This document shows, piece after piece, positions 6,137 to 7,219 of a DNA stretch of 7,219 bases. The translations under genes and the position numbers were made by a program. The first letter of the stretch is position 1. Every line of letters starts with the position of its first letter. Origin of the DNA: QNBT01 sp964563335 (GTDB lineage: Bacteria > Planctomycetota > Phycisphaerae > Sedimentisphaerales > Anaerohalosphaeraceae); contig CAZLWL010000104.1 of assembly GCA_964563335.1 (NCBI GenBank), positions 1 to 7,219 on the forward strand, given 5' to 3'. Under the pieces are notes generated by a model that saw nothing but the letters and a program-made list of their open reading frames with translations, ran no database searches and had not been told where the DNA came from.

Positions 6137-7150
6137 GGAGTTTGAAACTTCAATAAGCTTTTCAAGCACGCTTTTTGCCTTACCCTCCTTTATGGATGAT
6201 TCGGCAAGGGCGATACCGGCCTCGAAATCATGTGCCAGTCCTGCGACTATTATGGCCGCCGATGCATTCAGCACAACTATATCCTTTCTCGCCCCTGTGT
6301 CCTTACCGGACAGAATATCACTCAGTATCGTCGCATTTGTCTGAGCATCGCCGCCTTTTAGAGAATCGAAATCAGCTAAGCTGATACCGTAGTCGGCCGG
6401 GCTGAATTCGCCGGCGGTTATCTGGGCGTCCTTAAGTTCAAGTATTTTTGTCGGGCCCATAGTGCTCATCTCATCAAGACCTTCACTATGAACAACCATC
6501 GCCCGCTTAAGGCCGAGTGCCTTGAGTGTCTCGGCGATTTTTTGCATGAGGCCCTCTTCAGGCACGCCCATTACCTGCGCAGCAGTGCCGGCCGGGTTTG
6601 CAAGCGGCCCCAGGATATTGAACACCGTCCTGAAATCCAGACTTTGTCTTATCGGTTGAACGTGTTTCATAGCAGGATGAAACTTTGGCGCGAACATAAA
6701 TCCAATGTGAGCCCGGCTGATGCACTGAGCAACGAGTTGGGGCCCCGGTGCAATATTTACGCCAAGTTCGGCAAGAACATCGGCAGAACCGCACTTGCTT
6801 GTGATGCCGCGATTGCCGTGCTTGGCAATATATACTCCGGCCCCTGCCGCTACCAGTGCCGCAGCCGTTGAGATATTGAAAGTTTTCAGCTTCGCGCCAC
6901 CCGTGCCGCAGGTGTCAACCAGATTATCGATGCCTGTCTCTACATGTACAGCGTGGTCGCGCAGTGAGCCAGCAAGGCCGGCAAGCTCACCGGCTGTGGC
7001 GCCTTTGGCACGCATGGCAGCAAGGAAAGCCGCAATCTGAACCTCGGCAACCTCGCCTTCAAAGACGGTATCCAGAAGGCCCTTGGCTTGCTCGAATGTC
7101 AGGTCATTACCTTCGAGCAGTGTTTCGAGATATTCAGTTATCTTCGCCAT
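6134..7150 (-). CDS. trpD: Anthranilate phosphoribosyltransferase
   Basis: TrpD transfers the phosphoribosyl group of PRPP to anthranilate, the second committed step of tryptophan synthesis. The 338 residues match the usual length. A helical N-terminal domain (about 1-70) is followed by the class III phosphoribosyltransferase domain with DTCGTGG (79-85), KTFNIST (89-95), KHGNRG (110-115), GSADVL, FNILGPLANPA (177-187) and the metal-binding D226-E227 in EGLDEMS. One departure is A86, where the PRPP loop is usually GTGGD. The start ATG (7148-7150) has AAAGGAG (7162-7168) about 11 bases upstream, and the N-terminus MAKITEYLETLLEG is normal for the family. The same frame has no stop between the ATG and the window edge, so a fusion to an upstream protein is not strictly excluded, but the Shine-Dalgarno makes a separate gene far more likely. 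trpF follows 4 bases later. Confidence 0.97.
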   Translation of the reverse strand: MAKITEYLETLLEGNDLTFEQAKGLLDTVFEGEVAEVQIAAFLAAMRAKGATAGELAGLAGSLRDHAVHVETGIDNLVDTCGTGGAKLKTFNISTAAALVAAGAGVYIAKHGNRGITSKCGSADVLAELGVNIAPGPQLVAQCISRAHIGFMFAPKFHPAMKHVQPIRQSLDFRTVFNILGPLANPAGTAAQVMGVPEEGLMQKIAETLKALGLKRAMVVHSEGLDEMSTMGPTKILELKDAQITAGEFSPADYGISLADFDSLKGGDAQTNATILSDILSGKDTGARKDIVVLNASAAIIVAGLAHDFEAGIALAESSIKEGKAKSVLEKLIEVSNS

Positions 7151-7160
7151 TTGTGTTTTG

Positions 7161-7168
7161 TCTCCTTT
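7161..7168 (-). promoter_or_regulatory. trpD Shine-Dalgarno, possibly overlapping an upstream stop codon
   Basis: On the - strand AAAGGAGA lies 10 bases before the trpD ATG and fixes that start. The preceding base makes it TAAAGGAG. In one frame that TAA would close a reading frame open for 16 codons to the window edge, so this may be the end of another trp gene using the same stop-in-Shine-Dalgarno layout. The upstream gene cannot be identified from so few residues. Confidence 0.6.
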
Positions 7169-7219
7169 ATAGTGCTCCCAGTTGAATTTTCCCGTTTGCT
7201 CGCGGGTAAGAACCTTTAT

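Noticed and set aside
1..7219. Mobile element, CRISPR array, toxin-antitoxin or defence system
   Set aside because: I saw no transposase, terminal inverted repeats, regularly spaced repeats or defence-type domains. All but one of the genes are recognised metabolic genes.

Overview
The window holds two gene groups that converge on a 59-base gap near position 3480. On the + strand are two glycogen/alpha-glucan enzymes, followed by one protein of unknown function. On the - strand is a block of tryptophan biosynthesis genes read trpD-trpF-trpB-trpA. All frames are intact. I see no mobile element, CRISPR array, tRNA, rRNA or long repeat.

Positions 1-498 are the 3' end of a GH57 alpha-amylase-type gene whose start lies outside the window. 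After 39 bases comes a complete GDE_N/GDE_C glycogen debranching enzyme (amylo-alpha-1,6-glucosidase, GH133; 538-2559). The two enzymes would act together on alpha-1,4 and alpha-1,6 bonds of a storage or imported glucan. A third + strand gene (2639-3448, or from a TTG at 2591) encodes a soluble protein I cannot assign. Its N-terminal half has an alpha/beta pattern loosely like a response-regulator receiver, and its C-terminal part is strongly basic and helical. A weak promoter-like sequence lies just before it.

The - strand block runs from the right edge to 3508. It encodes anthranilate phosphoribosyltransferase (TrpD), phosphoribosylanthranilate isomerase (TrpF), and the tryptophan synthase beta (TrpB) and alpha (TrpA) subunits. 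Gaps between genes are only 4-11 bases, so this is one tightly coupled operon. At two junctions the TAA stop of one gene lies inside the Shine-Dalgarno sequence of the next. trpC (indole-3-glycerol phosphate synthase), which acts between TrpF and TrpA, is not in the window. trpE, trpG and any promoter or attenuator would lie beyond the right edge.

The organism is a bacterium with moderate GC content. The combination of a GH57 amylase with an archaeal/bacterial-type debranching enzyme, and the style of the Trp proteins, would suit an anaerobic or environmental lineage such as Planctomycetota (Phycisphaerae-like). That assignment is a guess without a database search. Most of the window is ordinary metabolism. 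The least explained parts are the unknown protein and the Asp-to-Ala change in TrpD's PRPP-binding loop.
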